Below, in pieces: positions 35,947 through 45,099 of a stretch of 64,000 nucleotides of DNA. The notes under the pieces are model-generated. The model saw nothing but the letters and a program-made list of their open reading frames with translations. It was not told where the DNA came from and searched no databases. The translations under genes and the position numbers were made by a program. The stretch is from Litoreibacter ponti (GTDB taxonomy: Bacteria; Pseudomonadota; Alphaproteobacteria; Rhodobacterales; Rhodobacteraceae). Where the stretch lies: NCBI RefSeq assembly GCF_003054285.1, contig NZ_QBKS01000001.1:1612001-1676000 (forward strand). The letters are read 5' to 3'. Positions within the stretch are counted from its first letter, which is position 1, and each line of letters opens with the position of its first letter.

Positions 35947-36857
35947 GGCTTGTTGCGCCCGAAGTTCGGGGAGTCGGTGTCTTGGCCCGCCTCGATGATC
36001 CCGCGCCGGATGGCGCGCGTGCGGGTGAAGTAGTCATGCAGATGCGCCCCGTCGCCGGTGCGAATGGCGCGCTGCAGCGCGAACAGCTCCTCGGTGAACC
36101 GACCCAGAATCTCCAGCGTGGCTTCCTTGTTGGACAGGAACACGTCGCGCCACATGGTCGGATCAGACGCCGCGATCCGCGTGAAATCCCGGAAGCCCGC
36201 GGCGGAGTATTTGACCACCTCGCTGTCGGTCACCCGGCCCAGATCATCGGCCACGCCCACCATCGTGTAGGCGATCAAGTGCGGCGTGTGCGACGTCACC
36301 GCAAGCACAAGATCGTGGTGGTCGGCGTCCATCTCGTCGACATTGGACCCGAGCGCCTCCCAATAGGCGCGGTATTTCGCAAGCTCGCTCTCATCCGTGC
36401 CCGGCAGGGGCGTGAGTAGGCACCAGCGATTGTCAAACAGCTCCGCAAAGCCAGACCGCGGCCCCGATTGTTCGGTGCCTGCCAGCGGGTGGGATGGGAT
36501 GAAATGCACACCGCTGGGCATATGCGGCGAGACGGCGGCGATCACCGCCCCCTTGGTCGACCCCACGTCAGAGACGACCGCTCCCGGCTTCAGCCGCGGC
36601 GCGATCTCGCGCGCGACCTGCTCCATTGCGCCCACCGGCACGCACAGGAGCACCAGATCGGCGTCCTCCACCGCGTCGCCCGCGCTGTCGGCGATCCGGT
36701 CACACAGCCCGATCTCGCGGGCCACCGCACGGGTCTCCTCCGAGCGGGCAAAGCCCACCATCTCGCCCACAAGCCCCGCACGGCGGGAGGCATAAAACAG
36801 CGATCCCGCGATCAGCCCCAGCCCGATCACTGCCACCCGGTCATACATCACCGCCAT
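35943..36857 (-). CDS. tyrC: Prephenate/arogenate dehydrogenase, 304 aa
   Basis: It catalyses NAD(P)-dependent oxidative decarboxylation in tyrosine synthesis. The N-terminal Rossmann motif VAVIGLGLIAGSLFYASRRAG, the segment VSDVGSTKGAVIAAV, the substrate-site region FIPSHPLAGTEQSGPRSGF and the C-terminal SHTPHLIAYTMV (catalytic His) are intact. No ACT or chorismate mutase domain is present, so it is the cyclohexadienyl/arogenate type. It overlaps hisC by one base (TGATG), fitting the common alphaproteobacterial hisC-tyrC pair in which HisC also serves as aromatic aminotransferase. Confidence 0.94.
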   Translation of the reverse strand: MAVMYDRVAVIGLGLIAGSLFYASRRAGLVGEMVGFARSEETRAVAREIGLCDRIADSAGDAVEDADLVLLCVPVGAMEQVAREIAPRLKPGAVVSDVGSTKGAVIAAVSPHMPSGVHFIPSHPLAGTEQSGPRSGFAELFDNRWCLLTPLPGTDESELAKYRAYWEALGSNVDEMDADHHDLVLAVTSHTPHLIAYTMVGVADDLGRVTDSEVVKYSAAGFRDFTRIAASDPTMWRDVFLSNKEATLEILGRFTEELFALQRAIRTGDGAHLHDYFTRTRAIRRGIIEAGQDTDSPNFGRNKP

Positions 36858-37927
36858 CACAGCACCTCCTTGATGGCCGCGATGACCCGCTTGCAATCGG
36901 TCTCTGATCCCACGGTGATGCGCAGCGCCTCGGGCAGGCCGTAGCCTGCCACCATGCGCACGATCAGGCCCTTGGATTTCAGATGCGCATCGACCGCTTC
37001 CGCCTGAGCCGCATCCGCAAAACGCGGCAGCACGAAATTGGCCTGCATCGCGTCACACGGCACGCCCATGGTACGCAGCTGCGCCTCCATCCAGTCCCGC
37101 ATCCGCGCGTTCTCGACCCGGCACCATTCGGTGTAGCCTACGTCACGCACGGCCGCCTCGGCCGCGCTCAGCGCGGGCACCGACAGGTTGAACGGCCCGC
37201 GCAGGCGGTTCAGCACATCGACGATCTCCTGCGGGCCGTAGCCCCAGCCGATGCGCAGACCGCCAAGCCCGTAAATCTTGGAGAATGTGCGGGTCATGAA
37301 GACATTCTCGCGCGCATCAATCAGCGCACGACCGCCATCAAATCCTTCGACGTATTCGGCATAGGCCCCGTCGAGCACCAGCAGGCAGTTCTCCGGCAAA
37401 CCGTCGGCCAGCCGCGCGACTTCGTCTTCGGCGATCATCGTGCCGGTCGGGTTGTTCGGGTTCGCGATGAACACCAGCCGCGTCGCAGGCGTGACGGCGG
37501 CCAAAAGCGCATCCACATCCGCGTAGCGCTCGGTCTCCGGCGCGATCACCGGCGTGGCACCCGCGGCCAAAGCGCTGATCTTGTACATCGAGAAGCCGTG
37601 CTCGGTATACAGCACCTCGTCGCCAGGCCCCGCAAAGGCGTAGCACAAAAGCGAGATCACCTCGTCCGAGCCGACCCCGCAGATGATCCGCTCCGGGTCC
37701 ATGTCGTGAACCTCGCCAATCGCCTCCCGCAGGGACAGCTGATCGGTGGACGGGTAGACATGCAAGGCGCCCGCGCTCTGGCGGAACGCATCGAGCGCGC
37801 GCTTGGACGGCCCGTGGGGGTTCTCGTTCGAGGACAGCTTGACCACCTCCGACACACCCTCGATCGAGGCCGCCCCGGATTGGTACAACTTGATATCCAT
37901 TATGCCCGGCTGCGGCGTGATACCCAT
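36857..37927 (-). CDS. hisC: Histidinol-phosphate aminotransferase, 356 aa
   Basis: A PLP aminotransferase of histidine synthesis that often doubles for phenylpyruvate and hydroxyphenylpyruvate. Landmarks: VVKLSSNENPHGPSKRALDAF, FIANPNNPTGTMI, the Asp-x-Ala-Tyr segment VLDGAYAEYVEGFDGG, and TRTFSKIYGLGGLRIGWGYG with the cofactor lysine (S-K). The start MGITPQPGIMDIKLYQSG is preferred; TTG and ATG codons five and two codons upstream are possible. It overlaps tyrC at its 3' end. Confidence 0.94.
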   Translation of the reverse strand: MGITPQPGIMDIKLYQSGAASIEGVSEVVKLSSNENPHGPSKRALDAFRQSAGALHVYPSTDQLSLREAIGEVHDMDPERIICGVGSDEVISLLCYAFAGPGDEVLYTEHGFSMYKISALAAGATPVIAPETERYADVDALLAAVTPATRLVFIANPNNPTGTMIAEDEVARLADGLPENCLLVLDGAYAEYVEGFDGGRALIDARENVFMTRTFSKIYGLGGLRIGWGYGPQEIVDVLNRLRGPFNLSVPALSAAEAAVRDVGYTEWCRVENARMRDWMEAQLRTMGVPCDAMQANFVLPRFADAAQAEAVDAHLKSKGLIVRMVAGYGLPEALRITVGSETDCKRVIAAIKEVL

Positions 37928-38034
37928 GGTCAACATCCCCAAAATTCCGCCCGTTTTAACCCGCGCGGGGCGCGGAAGAAAAGGCGCAAACGCCCTGTTT
38001 CATTTTGGCAGAACTATTCCCTGCGGAGGGTCGC

Positions 38035-40212
38035 TCAAAAGAAGCTCTGCGGGTCGATATCGATCTGCAGGCGCAAATCGCCCTTCAGCCGCACCGGCCT
38101 GATCCATTCCGCCAGCGCGTTCTGCAAGGCCACCCCTTTCGGCGCTTTCACCAGCAACCTGACCCGGTGGCGTCCGCGGATACGCGCAATCGGTGCGGGC
38201 GCAGGGCCGTAAACCTGCGCGCCGACCCGGCGCAGGGCCGCATCATTGCGCGCCAGCGCGTTGCCCAGATCAAACACCGGCCCCACCTCCGGCCCCGACA
38301 ACACGACACCCGCCATGCGCCCATAGGGCGGCATGCCGGCCTGTTCGCGCTCCGCCGCCTCCGCCTTCCAGAACGCCTCCTCGTCGCCGTCGAGAATGGC
38401 GCGGATTACGGGGTGTTCCGGCTGGAAGGTCTGCATCAGCGCCAGCCCCGGCTTCTCCGCCCGCCCGGCGCGGCCCGCCACCTGGCGCATCAACTGGAAC
38501 GTGCGCTCGGCCGCGCGCAGGTCCGATCCCTGCAGGCCCAGATCGGCATCGATCACCCCCACCAGCGTCAAGAGCGGGAAGTTATGCCCCTTGGCCACCA
38601 GCTGCGTGCCGATGATGATATCCGCGCCGCCCTCGGCAATCGTCTCGATATGCGCCTTCAGCTCCCGAGACGTGCCATAAAGGTCCGACGACAGCACGAC
38701 GACGCGGGCGTCCGGGAACAGCTCCGACAGCTCTTCGCCCATACGTTCGACCCCCGGCCCGATGGGGGCAAGCCGGTCTTCGGCCTCGCAATTCGGACAG
38801 GCGGTCGGTATCGGCTTCGTCTCGCCGCATTGGTGGCACATCAGCCGCTTCAGAAACCGGTGTTCGACCAGCCGCGCGTCGCAATGCTCACAAGCAATCT
38901 GAAAGCCGCAGGCTCGGCAGAGCGTCACCGGCGCGTAGCCCCGGCGGTTGAGGAACACCAGCGACTGCTCGCCCCGCTCGATCCGCTTGGCGATCTCGCC
39001 CTGTAGGGTGGGTGAAACCCACCGCGCCCCCGGCAGATCTTCGGAGCGCATGTCAATCGCGCGCATCTCCGGCAGCACCGCGTCGCCGAAGCGCGAAGTC
39101 AACTCGACACGTTTGTACTTTCCGGCTTCCGCATTGGCCCAGCTCTCCAGCGACGGCGTGGCCGAGGCCAGCACGACGCGGGCCGAACACAGCGACGCGC
39201 GCAGAACCGCCATGTCCCGCGCGTTGTACATCACGCCGTCTTCCTGCTTGTAGGACGTATCGTGTTCCTCATCGACGACGATCAGGCCAAGGTCGCGGTA
39301 CGGCAGGAACAGCGCAGAGCGCGCGCCCACCACCAGCTGCGCGCCGCCTTCGGACACCATGCGCCAGACCCGGCGGCGCTCGGTCATGGTCACGCCCGAA
39401 TGCCATTCGGCGGGCTTCGCGCCGAACCGCGCTTCGACCCGGGTCAGGAACTCGGACGTCAGCGCGATCTCCGGCAGCAGCACCAGCGCCTGCCGCCCCC
39501 GGCGCAGGCAATCTGCGACTGCTTCCAGATACACTTCCGTCTTGCCCGAGCCGGTCACGCCCTTCAGCAGCGTTGTCGCGTAGCCCTCGCCCGCCAACGC
39601 CACGACGGCCCGCTGCTGATCGTCGGTCAGCGCCTTGCCCGGCAGGTCCGGGTCCAGCGGCGCGAAGGGCAGATCGCGGGGGCTGTCTTCCTCCCGCACG
39701 GCACCTTGGGCCACCAGACCTTTGACCACGGACGATCCCACGCCCGCTTGCTCGGCCAGTTCTTTCAACGTGAAAGACAGCCCGCCGAACTCCTCCAGAA
39801 CCGCCAGCACCTTCTCGCGGGCGGGGGTCATGCGGTCCACCTCGCCCGATCCCATTCGGTAAATCTTGCGCATCGCGGGCGGGTCGCCCAACCCGGGCGA
39901 TCGGGTTGCCAGCCGCAGCATCGCGCTGAGCGGCGTCAGCGTGTAGGCGCCCGCGCGGGTCAGGAACTCGACCATTTCCTCGCGCATGGGGGCCGCATCC
40001 AGCACCCGGATGACGGAGCGCACCTTGGCGTAGTCCCAATCCCCGCGCCCCGGCCCCCAGACCACGCCCAGCACCTTGCGCGGGCCCAGCGGCACCTCGA
40101 CAAACGCGCCCGGAAAGCACCCGCCCTCGGGGGCCTTGTAGTCCAGCACCCGGTCGAGCGGCTGCGTGGTCAGCACGCCCACCAATTCGCCTTCCTGGAA
40201 AAACCCGTCCAC
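38035..40212 (-). CDS. priA: Primosomal protein N' (replication restart helicase PriA), 725 aa
   Basis: PriA recognises abandoned forks and reloads the replisome. The N-terminal 3'-DNA-binding domain reads VLTTQPLDRVLDYKAPEG. Helicase motifs follow: I (LLKGVTGSGKTEVYLEA), II (LIVVDEEHDTSYKQ) and III (VLASATPSLES). The zinc-binding cysteine cluster is complete (CRACGFQIACEHCDARLVEH...MCHQCGETKPIPTACPNCEA). The C-terminal motifs V/VI include GTQLVAKGHNFP and QVAGRAGRAEKPG. Length is standard. A REP-like palindrome lies within the coding region at 39003-39023 without breaking the frame. It is divergent from the transaldolase gene. Confidence 0.97.
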   Translation of the reverse strand: MDGFFQEGELVGVLTTQPLDRVLDYKAPEGGCFPGAFVEVPLGPRKVLGVVWGPGRGDWDYAKVRSVIRVLDAAPMREEMVEFLTRAGAYTLTPLSAMLRLATRSPGLGDPPAMRKIYRMGSGEVDRMTPAREKVLAVLEEFGGLSFTLKELAEQAGVGSSVVKGLVAQGAVREEDSPRDLPFAPLDPDLPGKALTDDQQRAVVALAGEGYATTLLKGVTGSGKTEVYLEAVADCLRRGRQALVLLPEIALTSEFLTRVEARFGAKPAEWHSGVTMTERRRVWRMVSEGGAQLVVGARSALFLPYRDLGLIVVDEEHDTSYKQEDGVMYNARDMAVLRASLCSARVVLASATPSLESWANAEAGKYKRVELTSRFGDAVLPEMRAIDMRSEDLPGARWVSPTLQGEIAKRIERGEQSLVFLNRRGYAPVTLCRACGFQIACEHCDARLVEHRFLKRLMCHQCGETKPIPTACPNCEAEDRLAPIGPGVERMGEELSELFPDARVVVLSSDLYGTSRELKAHIETIAEGGADIIIGTQLVAKGHNFPLLTLVGVIDADLGLQGSDLRAAERTFQLMRQVAGRAGRAEKPGLALMQTFQPEHPVIRAILDGDEEAFWKAEAAEREQAGMPPYGRMAGVVLSGPEVGPVFDLGNALARNDAALRRVGAQVYGPAPAPIARIRGRHRVRLLVKAPKGVALQNALAEWIRPVRLKGDLRLQIDIDPQSFF
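39003..39023 (+). repeat. REP-like palindrome embedded in priA
   Basis: GTAGGGTGGGT, then GAA, then ACCCACC: a 7-bp perfect stem with the same GTAGGGTGGG head as the element at 212-235. In priA it encodes part of the segment ARWVSPTLQ, which still fits the expected PriA sequence. The match may therefore be partly forced by the protein. Confidence 0.5.
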
Positions 40213-40308
40213 GGCCCGTTCTTCTCCGCCTTCAATTGCCCCTCGGCAGGACTTGGGGTAAGCCTCTGCCAGAGCCGATCATAGCCCCAGCCGAAAGGGA
40301 CCACACCC

Positions 40309-40962
40309 ATGAAATTCTTCGTAGACACCGCAGAGATTGACGAGATCAAGGAACTCAACGACCTGGGCATGGTTGACGGGGTCACCACGAACCCTTCGCT
40401 GATCGCGAAGTCCGGCCGCGACATCCTCGAGGTCACCAAGGAGATCTGCGATATCGTCTCCGGACCCGTCTCAGCCGAAGTCGTGTCCCTCACCTCCGAC
40501 GACATGATCGCCGAGGGCCGCAAGCTTGCCAAGATCGCCGACAACATCGCCGTCAAGGTACCGCTGACCTGGGACGGGCTGAAGGCCTGCAAGGTGCTGT
40601 CCGACGAGGGCAACATGGTCAACGTGACGCTGTGCTTCTCCGCCAATCAGGCGCTGATCGCGGCCAAGGCGGGCGCGACGTTCATTTCGCCCTTCATCGG
40701 GCGGCTCGACGATATCAACATGGACGGGATGGAGCTGATCGCCGACATCCGCGAGATCTACGACAATTACGACTTCAAGACCGAGATCCTCGCCGCCTCG
40801 ATCCGCACGGTGAACCACATCACCGAGAGCGCCCGCATCGGGGCCGACGTGATCACCGCGCCGCCGGGCGTGATCAAGAAACTGGCCGATCACCCGTTGA
40901 CCGACAAGGGGCTGGATGGCTTCATGAAAGATGTCGAGAAGGCGGGCATCAAGATCCTCTAG
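40309..40962 (+). CDS. Transaldolase / fructose-6-phosphate aldolase family, 217 aa
   Basis: A short-form transaldolase (TalC/MipB type) transferring dihydroxyacetone units in the pentose phosphate pathway. It begins MKFFVDTAEIDEIKELNDLGMVDGVTTNPSLIAKSG. It carries the Schiff-base lysine K83 in NIAVKVPLTWDGL and has NVTLCFSANQALIAAKAGATFISPFIGRLDD, an exact family block. The residue pattern alone does not separate transaldolase from fructose-6-phosphate aldolase activity. It is divergent from priA. Confidence 0.93.
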   Translation: MKFFVDTAEIDEIKELNDLGMVDGVTTNPSLIAKSGRDILEVTKEICDIVSGPVSAEVVSLTSDDMIAEGRKLAKIADNIAVKVPLTWDGLKACKVLSDEGNMVNVTLCFSANQALIAAKAGATFISPFIGRLDDINMDGMELIADIREIYDNYDFKTEILAASIRTVNHITESARIGADVITAPPGVIKKLADHPLTDKGLDGFMKDVEKAGIKIL

Positions 40963-41015
40963 GCCGCGCGACGCCATCGCTGGACGCTGCGCCGACAAAG
41001 GCCTAGCGTCCGGCC

Positions 41016-41963
41016 ATGAAGCTCTCCCCCGCCACGCTCGGGCCGCTCTTTGCCGCCATTGCCGTGACGTTGTTCTCGCTGAATGACGTGACGATGAAAT
41101 ACCTGTCGGGCGATTACGCGCTGCATCAGATCGTGCTGATCCGCTCGCTGGTCGGCATCTCGGTCGTGCTGCTGTTCATGATGCCTTTCCAAGGCGGGCC
41201 GGCGAGCCTCAAGACACGACGGTTGGGCGCGCAGATGGTGCGCGCGGGCATGGTGTTCTTCGCCAATATCACGTTCTTTCTGGGCCTCGCCGCGCTGCCG
41301 CTGGCCGATGCGGTGGCGCTGTTTTTCGTCTCGCCTTTCCTGATCACGATCTTTTCGGTGATCTTTCTGGGCGAGGCGGTCGGGCCCCGTCGCTGGGCCG
41401 CCGTCGCGGTCGGAATGGCGGGCGTGCTTATCATCCTGCGCCCGGGCACAGAGGCGTTCCAGCCCGCCTCGCTCCTGCTTATCGCGGCCGCGTTCGGCTA
41501 CGCGGGCCTGCACGTCATGACCCGCTACCTGCGCGACACCGAAACCGCGGTATCGATGGTGTTCTATATTCAGGTGATGTTCATCGCCGCCACGCTGTTG
41601 CTCGGGTTGATCATGGGCGACGGCAAATTCGCGGGCTCGGACAATGCGTCGCTCGACTTTCTGTTCCGCCCGTGGGTCGTGCCGACCGCGAGCGATCTGC
41701 CATTCATCATGGTGCTCGGGTTTTTCGCCTCTGTGGGCGGCTGGTTCATCAGCCAGGCCTACCGGCTGGGCGAGGCCGCGCTGGTCGCGCCGTTCGAATA
41801 CCTGGCCCTGCCGCTGTCCATCGCGTTCGGCATCGCGTTTTTCGACGAATGGCCCGATGCGGTCGCCTGGGCCGGGATCGCGCTGATCCTCGGCTCGGGG
41901 CTCTACACCGTGTGGCGGGAGAACCAGCTGTCGAAGCGGCAAAGCCCCAAGCGTCAGGGCTGA
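41016..41963 (+). CDS. EamA/DMT family transporter, 315 aa
   Basis: A ten-helix drug/metabolite transporter. The first repeat includes ALPLADAVALFFVSPFLITIFSVIFLGEAVG, the second YRLGEAALVAPFEYLALPLSIAFGIAFFDEWP. These blocks resemble the S-adenosylmethionine/riboflavin-type EamA group common in Rhodobacteraceae, but the substrate cannot be fixed. A 7-bp inverted repeat (GGACGCT at 40982-40988, AGCGTCC at 41005-41011) lies just before its ATG. The 3' end overlaps the converging DUF1835 gene by ten bases. Confidence 0.87.
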   Translation: MKLSPATLGPLFAAIAVTLFSLNDVTMKYLSGDYALHQIVLIRSLVGISVVLLFMMPFQGGPASLKTRRLGAQMVRAGMVFFANITFFLGLAALPLADAVALFFVSPFLITIFSVIFLGEAVGPRRWAAVAVGMAGVLIILRPGTEAFQPASLLLIAAAFGYAGLHVMTRYLRDTETAVSMVFYIQVMFIAATLLLGLIMGDGKFAGSDNASLDFLFRPWVVPTASDLPFIMVLGFFASVGGWFISQAYRLGEAALVAPFEYLALPLSIAFGIAFFDEWPDAVAWAGIALILGSGLYTVWRENQLSKRQSPKRQG

Positions 41964-42934
41964 CGCAGGACCAGCTTGTCCGTGTCCCACACCCACATCG
42001 GTTGGCCGGATTTCAAGTGCACCCCGCCGAGCCACATGTCTCGGTCCATCACGGCAAATGCATCGCGCGCGCCGTCCAGCACCGCGCGCCCCAATTCCGT
42101 CAGCGCAAATTTCTGCGAAATGAATTGCTCCCGTCGATCGGGAGTTGGCGGGTGCCAGAACGGCGCAGGAGAGCAATCGAGCAGACCCGCCTTGTTCAGT
42201 TGTGCGAGCGTCGAGAAGCTGCGCCAATCGCCGATGAACAAATGAGTCTCGTGATCCATGTTCTGCCGGAACAGCCCGGAGGGATCGTTCACGCCTTCCG
42301 CCACCAGCGACAGCATCTGATGCTCAGTGCGGCTCAGCCCCGTCTCGGCCCACGGGAATTCTTGCAGATGGCGCTGCAGAGCCGGACGCAGAAAGGGCAG
42401 CGCGCCTAGATCACCCTCAAGGAAGCTCAGCAAATCGCGTGGATCATCAGCCCGGAACGCCGCCCACCCGGCTCTTGCCACCGCGAACACGTCCGCAGTG
42501 ACCGGCTCGCGAGACGGCCAAAGGGAGCCAAGCTGCTCTGGTGTCAGCTGCCCCAATCCGCGAAACGGTGCGACCCCTTCGAAGCGGTCGATGCAGATCA
42601 TCTCCAAAGCCGGCAGGTCTTGGTCCGCCAGCTCATCCAAAATCTGCAAAAGCTGCACCTGATCCAGAAGATCATGCTCGAACCACAAGACCACGCGGTC
42701 ATAGGCGGACGCGTTCCGCAACTGCGCGTCACGCGCGCGGAATGCCGCGACATCCGCTGGGCCACCAAGATACAGCGCCCGCACCTCGCTCGACGCGTCC
42801 AGATCCAATCCCGCCGGGCACGGCCCGTGATGCATCGGGTCCCGCCACGGCAGTACGTCGCCCGCGAAACCCGCCGCTTTGATCAGCCCGGCAGCCCCGT
42901 CGCCATTGGTGATATGCAAACTGCGCTCGGTCAT
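41954..42934 (-). CDS. DUF1835 domain protein, 326 aa
   Basis: A protein of unknown function matching the DUF1835 family style: LHITNGDGAAGLIKAAGFAGDVLPWRDPMHHGPCPAG at the start and YDRVVLWFEHDLLDQVQLLQILDEL in the middle. The last 120 residues look like a winged-helix domain (LSRTEHQMLSLVAEGV...FALTELGRAVLDG). The N-terminal D-x-x-H motifs suggest a nucleotide-like fold, but this is not certain. The start MTERSLH is chosen over an in-frame codon 21 residues upstream. It lies just downstream of the phoX terminator. Confidence 0.75.
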   Translation of the reverse strand: MTERSLHITNGDGAAGLIKAAGFAGDVLPWRDPMHHGPCPAGLDLDASSEVRALYLGGPADVAAFRARDAQLRNASAYDRVVLWFEHDLLDQVQLLQILDELADQDLPALEMICIDRFEGVAPFRGLGQLTPEQLGSLWPSREPVTADVFAVARAGWAAFRADDPRDLLSFLEGDLGALPFLRPALQRHLQEFPWAETGLSRTEHQMLSLVAEGVNDPSGLFRQNMDHETHLFIGDWRSFSTLAQLNKAGLLDCSPAPFWHPPTPDRREQFISQKFALTELGRAVLDGARDAFAVMDRDMWLGGVHLKSGQPMWVWDTDKLVLRQP

Positions 42935-42969
42935 GGGCGCAGCTTCCCGCAGACCAAACCAAATGAAAA

Positions 42970-42995
42970 GGGGCCGCCCCCGAAGGCGCGGCCCC
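42970..42995 (-). terminator. Intrinsic terminator of phoX
   Basis: On the minus strand, GGGGCCGC pairs with GCGGCCCC across a ten-base loop and is followed by TTTTCATTT. It lies 25 bases after the phoX stop and in front of the DUF1835 gene, separating the two same-direction genes. Confidence 0.85.
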
Positions 42996-43019
42996 ATCCT
43001 GGCTCATTGGAAATGACGC

Positions 43020-44900
43020 CTAGCCCACCAGCGCGCCATCGTCGCGCTTGACGGCAATCACGCTCGACCGGGCCAGCTTGCCCTCGCCATCGGGGAACGG
43101 CGCCGCCGGGTGCTGGATGCCCACAAACATCGTGCGCTTGTCCGCGGACCAGGTCAGCCCGGTCACCTCGGACCCGTTCGGGCCCGTCAGGAAGCGCTCG
43201 ATCTGGCCCGTCACGGGATCGCCAGCCAGCATCTGGTTGTTGCCCATCCCTTCGAACTCGCCCTCGTTGTCATCGTCGCCATCGGTCTGGATCCACAAAA
43301 GCCCGGTGCTGTCGAACATCATCCCGTCGGGCGAATTGAACAGGTTGCCCTCGTTGATGTTGTCAGAGCCCGCGTAAAGCCCCTCGGCCACCTTCGGGTT
43401 GCCCGCCATGACGTAAAGGTCCCAGTCGAACGTGTCGGACGCGTGGTTATCATCGGCCGGGAACCAGCGGACGATCTGGCCGTAATTGTTGGCCTCCCGC
43501 GGGTTCGGGCCATTGACCGAGGTGTCATCGCCGCCCGCATTGGGCTTGATCCCGCGGTTCTTGTTGTTGGTCAGCGCGGCGTAGCCTTCGACAGAAACCG
43601 GGTTCACGGCGACCCATTCCGGGCGGTCCATGGTGGTCGCGCCCACTTTCGAGGCCGCAATGCGGGTCATGATCGCGATCTCCGGCGTGGACATGCCAGT
43701 CGCCTCCGGCGTCAGGGCCACCCATTGGCCGGTGCCATCGTCGCTGAACTTGGCGACATAAAGCTGGCCCGCGTCCAACAGGGCCGAGGTCTCGCCGCCA
43801 GGTGTGTAAATGCCCTCGGAGACGAATTTGTACAGGAACTCGCCCCGCTCATCGTCACCCATATAGACCACGACGCGGCCATCGGGGGCCAGGGCGCAGG
43901 CGGCGTTCTCGTGCTTGAAGCGGCCAAGGGCCGTGTGCTTGATCGGCATGCTGTCGGGCTTGGACGGGTCGATCTCGACAATGTAGCCAAAGCGATAAGG
44001 CTCATTGGGGTTCTTGGCGAGATCGTAGCGCGCATCGAACTTCTCGTAGGCGTAGCGGCTCTCGGCGTCGATGCCGTAGCGCGCGAAATCCTCGGGCAGG
44101 GCCACCGCCTCGTCCGTCGAGCCGAAGTAGCCGTTAAAGTTCTCCTCCCAGGTCAGGTAGGTGCCCCACGGGGTCTTGCCCGCGCCGCAATTGTTCATCG
44201 TGCCCAGCACCGTGGTCCCATCAGGGTCAAGCGGGGTTTTCAGCAGATCGTGGCCCGCGGCAGGGCCCGCGATCTGCATCGGCGTGTTGTGATGGATGCG
44301 GCGGTTGTAGGGGCTGTCCTTGACGATGAACCAACCGCTGTCGCTTTCGGCCACTTCCATCACCGTGACGCCCTGCAGGTTCTGCAGCTTGCGCACGTCC
44401 TCGGCGGAGGTGGGCGTGCCACCTTCGTTGTTGGGCAGATTGGTCTTGGTGTTCACATATTCATGGTTGACCGCGATCAGCTGGCGGCCGTCCACCACGA
44501 AGGCCTCCATCCCGTCGGTATTCTCGCCAAACACCTTGTCGCTGTCGGCGAAGGCGCCGCCGACCGCGTGGTCAAATTCCGCCACGCCCGAGAACAGCGG
44601 CTCACCCCATTTGGCGACCGGATGCCAGCTGTAGCCTTCCGGCACGTGCACGGTGAAATCGGTCTGGATCGGGATCGGCGTGAAGCCAAAGCGCGAGCTT
44701 GCCGCCTGCGCGGTCGAGCCCATCAGCCCGGCGGTGCCCATTACGGCCGCGCCAGAGCCAAAAGCCACCAGCCCCGACAGGAAGCCGCGGCGCGACAGGG
44801 CGCGTTCCACAACGGCGTCAAACTGGGTTTCTTCGGGGCGCGGGGAGTGCAGCTCGTCCCAGTCGTCCCAGGACAGATCAGTCGTGTCGATATCTTTCAT
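43020..44900 (-). CDS. phoX: PhoX-type alkaline phosphatase (Tat-exported), 626 aa
   Basis: A calcium/iron-dependent periplasmic phosphatase releasing phosphate from organic phosphoesters, common in marine bacteria. The N-terminus carries a twin-arginine signal: SRRGFLSG at 36-43, then a hydrophobic core and AQA cleavage. Landmarks of the PhoX/DUF839 fold include LIAVNHEYVN, NNCGAGKTPWGTYLTWEENFNGYF, KFDARYDLAKNPNEPYRFGYIVEIDP and SPDGMMFDSTGLLWIQTDGD. The ATG at 44900 has GAGGAAG six bases upstream; the longer open frame was trimmed. A candidate Pho box lies upstream (44954-44997) and a terminator downstream. Confidence 0.93.
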   Translation of the reverse strand: MKDIDTTDLSWDDWDELHSPRPEETQFDAVVERALSRRGFLSGLVAFGSGAAVMGTAGLMGSTAQAASSRFGFTPIPIQTDFTVHVPEGYSWHPVAKWGEPLFSGVAEFDHAVGGAFADSDKVFGENTDGMEAFVVDGRQLIAVNHEYVNTKTNLPNNEGGTPTSAEDVRKLQNLQGVTVMEVAESDSGWFIVKDSPYNRRIHHNTPMQIAGPAAGHDLLKTPLDPDGTTVLGTMNNCGAGKTPWGTYLTWEENFNGYFGSTDEAVALPEDFARYGIDAESRYAYEKFDARYDLAKNPNEPYRFGYIVEIDPSKPDSMPIKHTALGRFKHENAACALAPDGRVVVYMGDDERGEFLYKFVSEGIYTPGGETSALLDAGQLYVAKFSDDGTGQWVALTPEATGMSTPEIAIMTRIAASKVGATTMDRPEWVAVNPVSVEGYAALTNNKNRGIKPNAGGDDTSVNGPNPREANNYGQIVRWFPADDNHASDTFDWDLYVMAGNPKVAEGLYAGSDNINEGNLFNSPDGMMFDSTGLLWIQTDGDDDNEGEFEGMGNNQMLAGDPVTGQIERFLTGPNGSEVTGLTWSADKRTMFVGIQHPAAPFPDGEGKLARSSVIAVKRDDGALVG

Positions 44901-44953
44901 GGCAGCTTCCTCAATTGGGTAAAACTCAAGGTGATAGACGACGCATAAACTGG

Positions 44954-44997
44954 CAAAATTACGCAGATGTGACGGGGGTGATTCAGATTTGTGACAC
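44954..44997 (-). promoter_or_regulatory. Candidate Pho box (PhoB binding region) upstream of phoX
   Basis: On the minus strand, four successive 11-base units are seen: GTGTCACAAAT (44997-44987), CTGAATCACCC, CCGTCACATCT and GCGTAATTTTG (44964-44954). PhoB boxes are direct repeats of CTGTCAT or CTGTCAC at 11-base period. Units 1 and 3 match best and the others are degenerate. Position about 55-95 bases before the start codon and the gene's function both fit. Confidence 0.5.
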
Positions 44998-45099
44998 ACC
45001 CGCATTCCGCAAATCGGCGGATAGGAAAACACAATCAACTGGGCTATAGTGCCTTAAAACGAAGGACCTGTTAAGGGCCACAGACAGAGGCAGTTGAGT

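Noticed and set aside
44954..45099. Sigma-70 promoter for the DUF484 gene at TATAGT (about 45045)
   Set aside because: The -10-like TATAGT has no acceptable -35 box 16-18 bases upstream.
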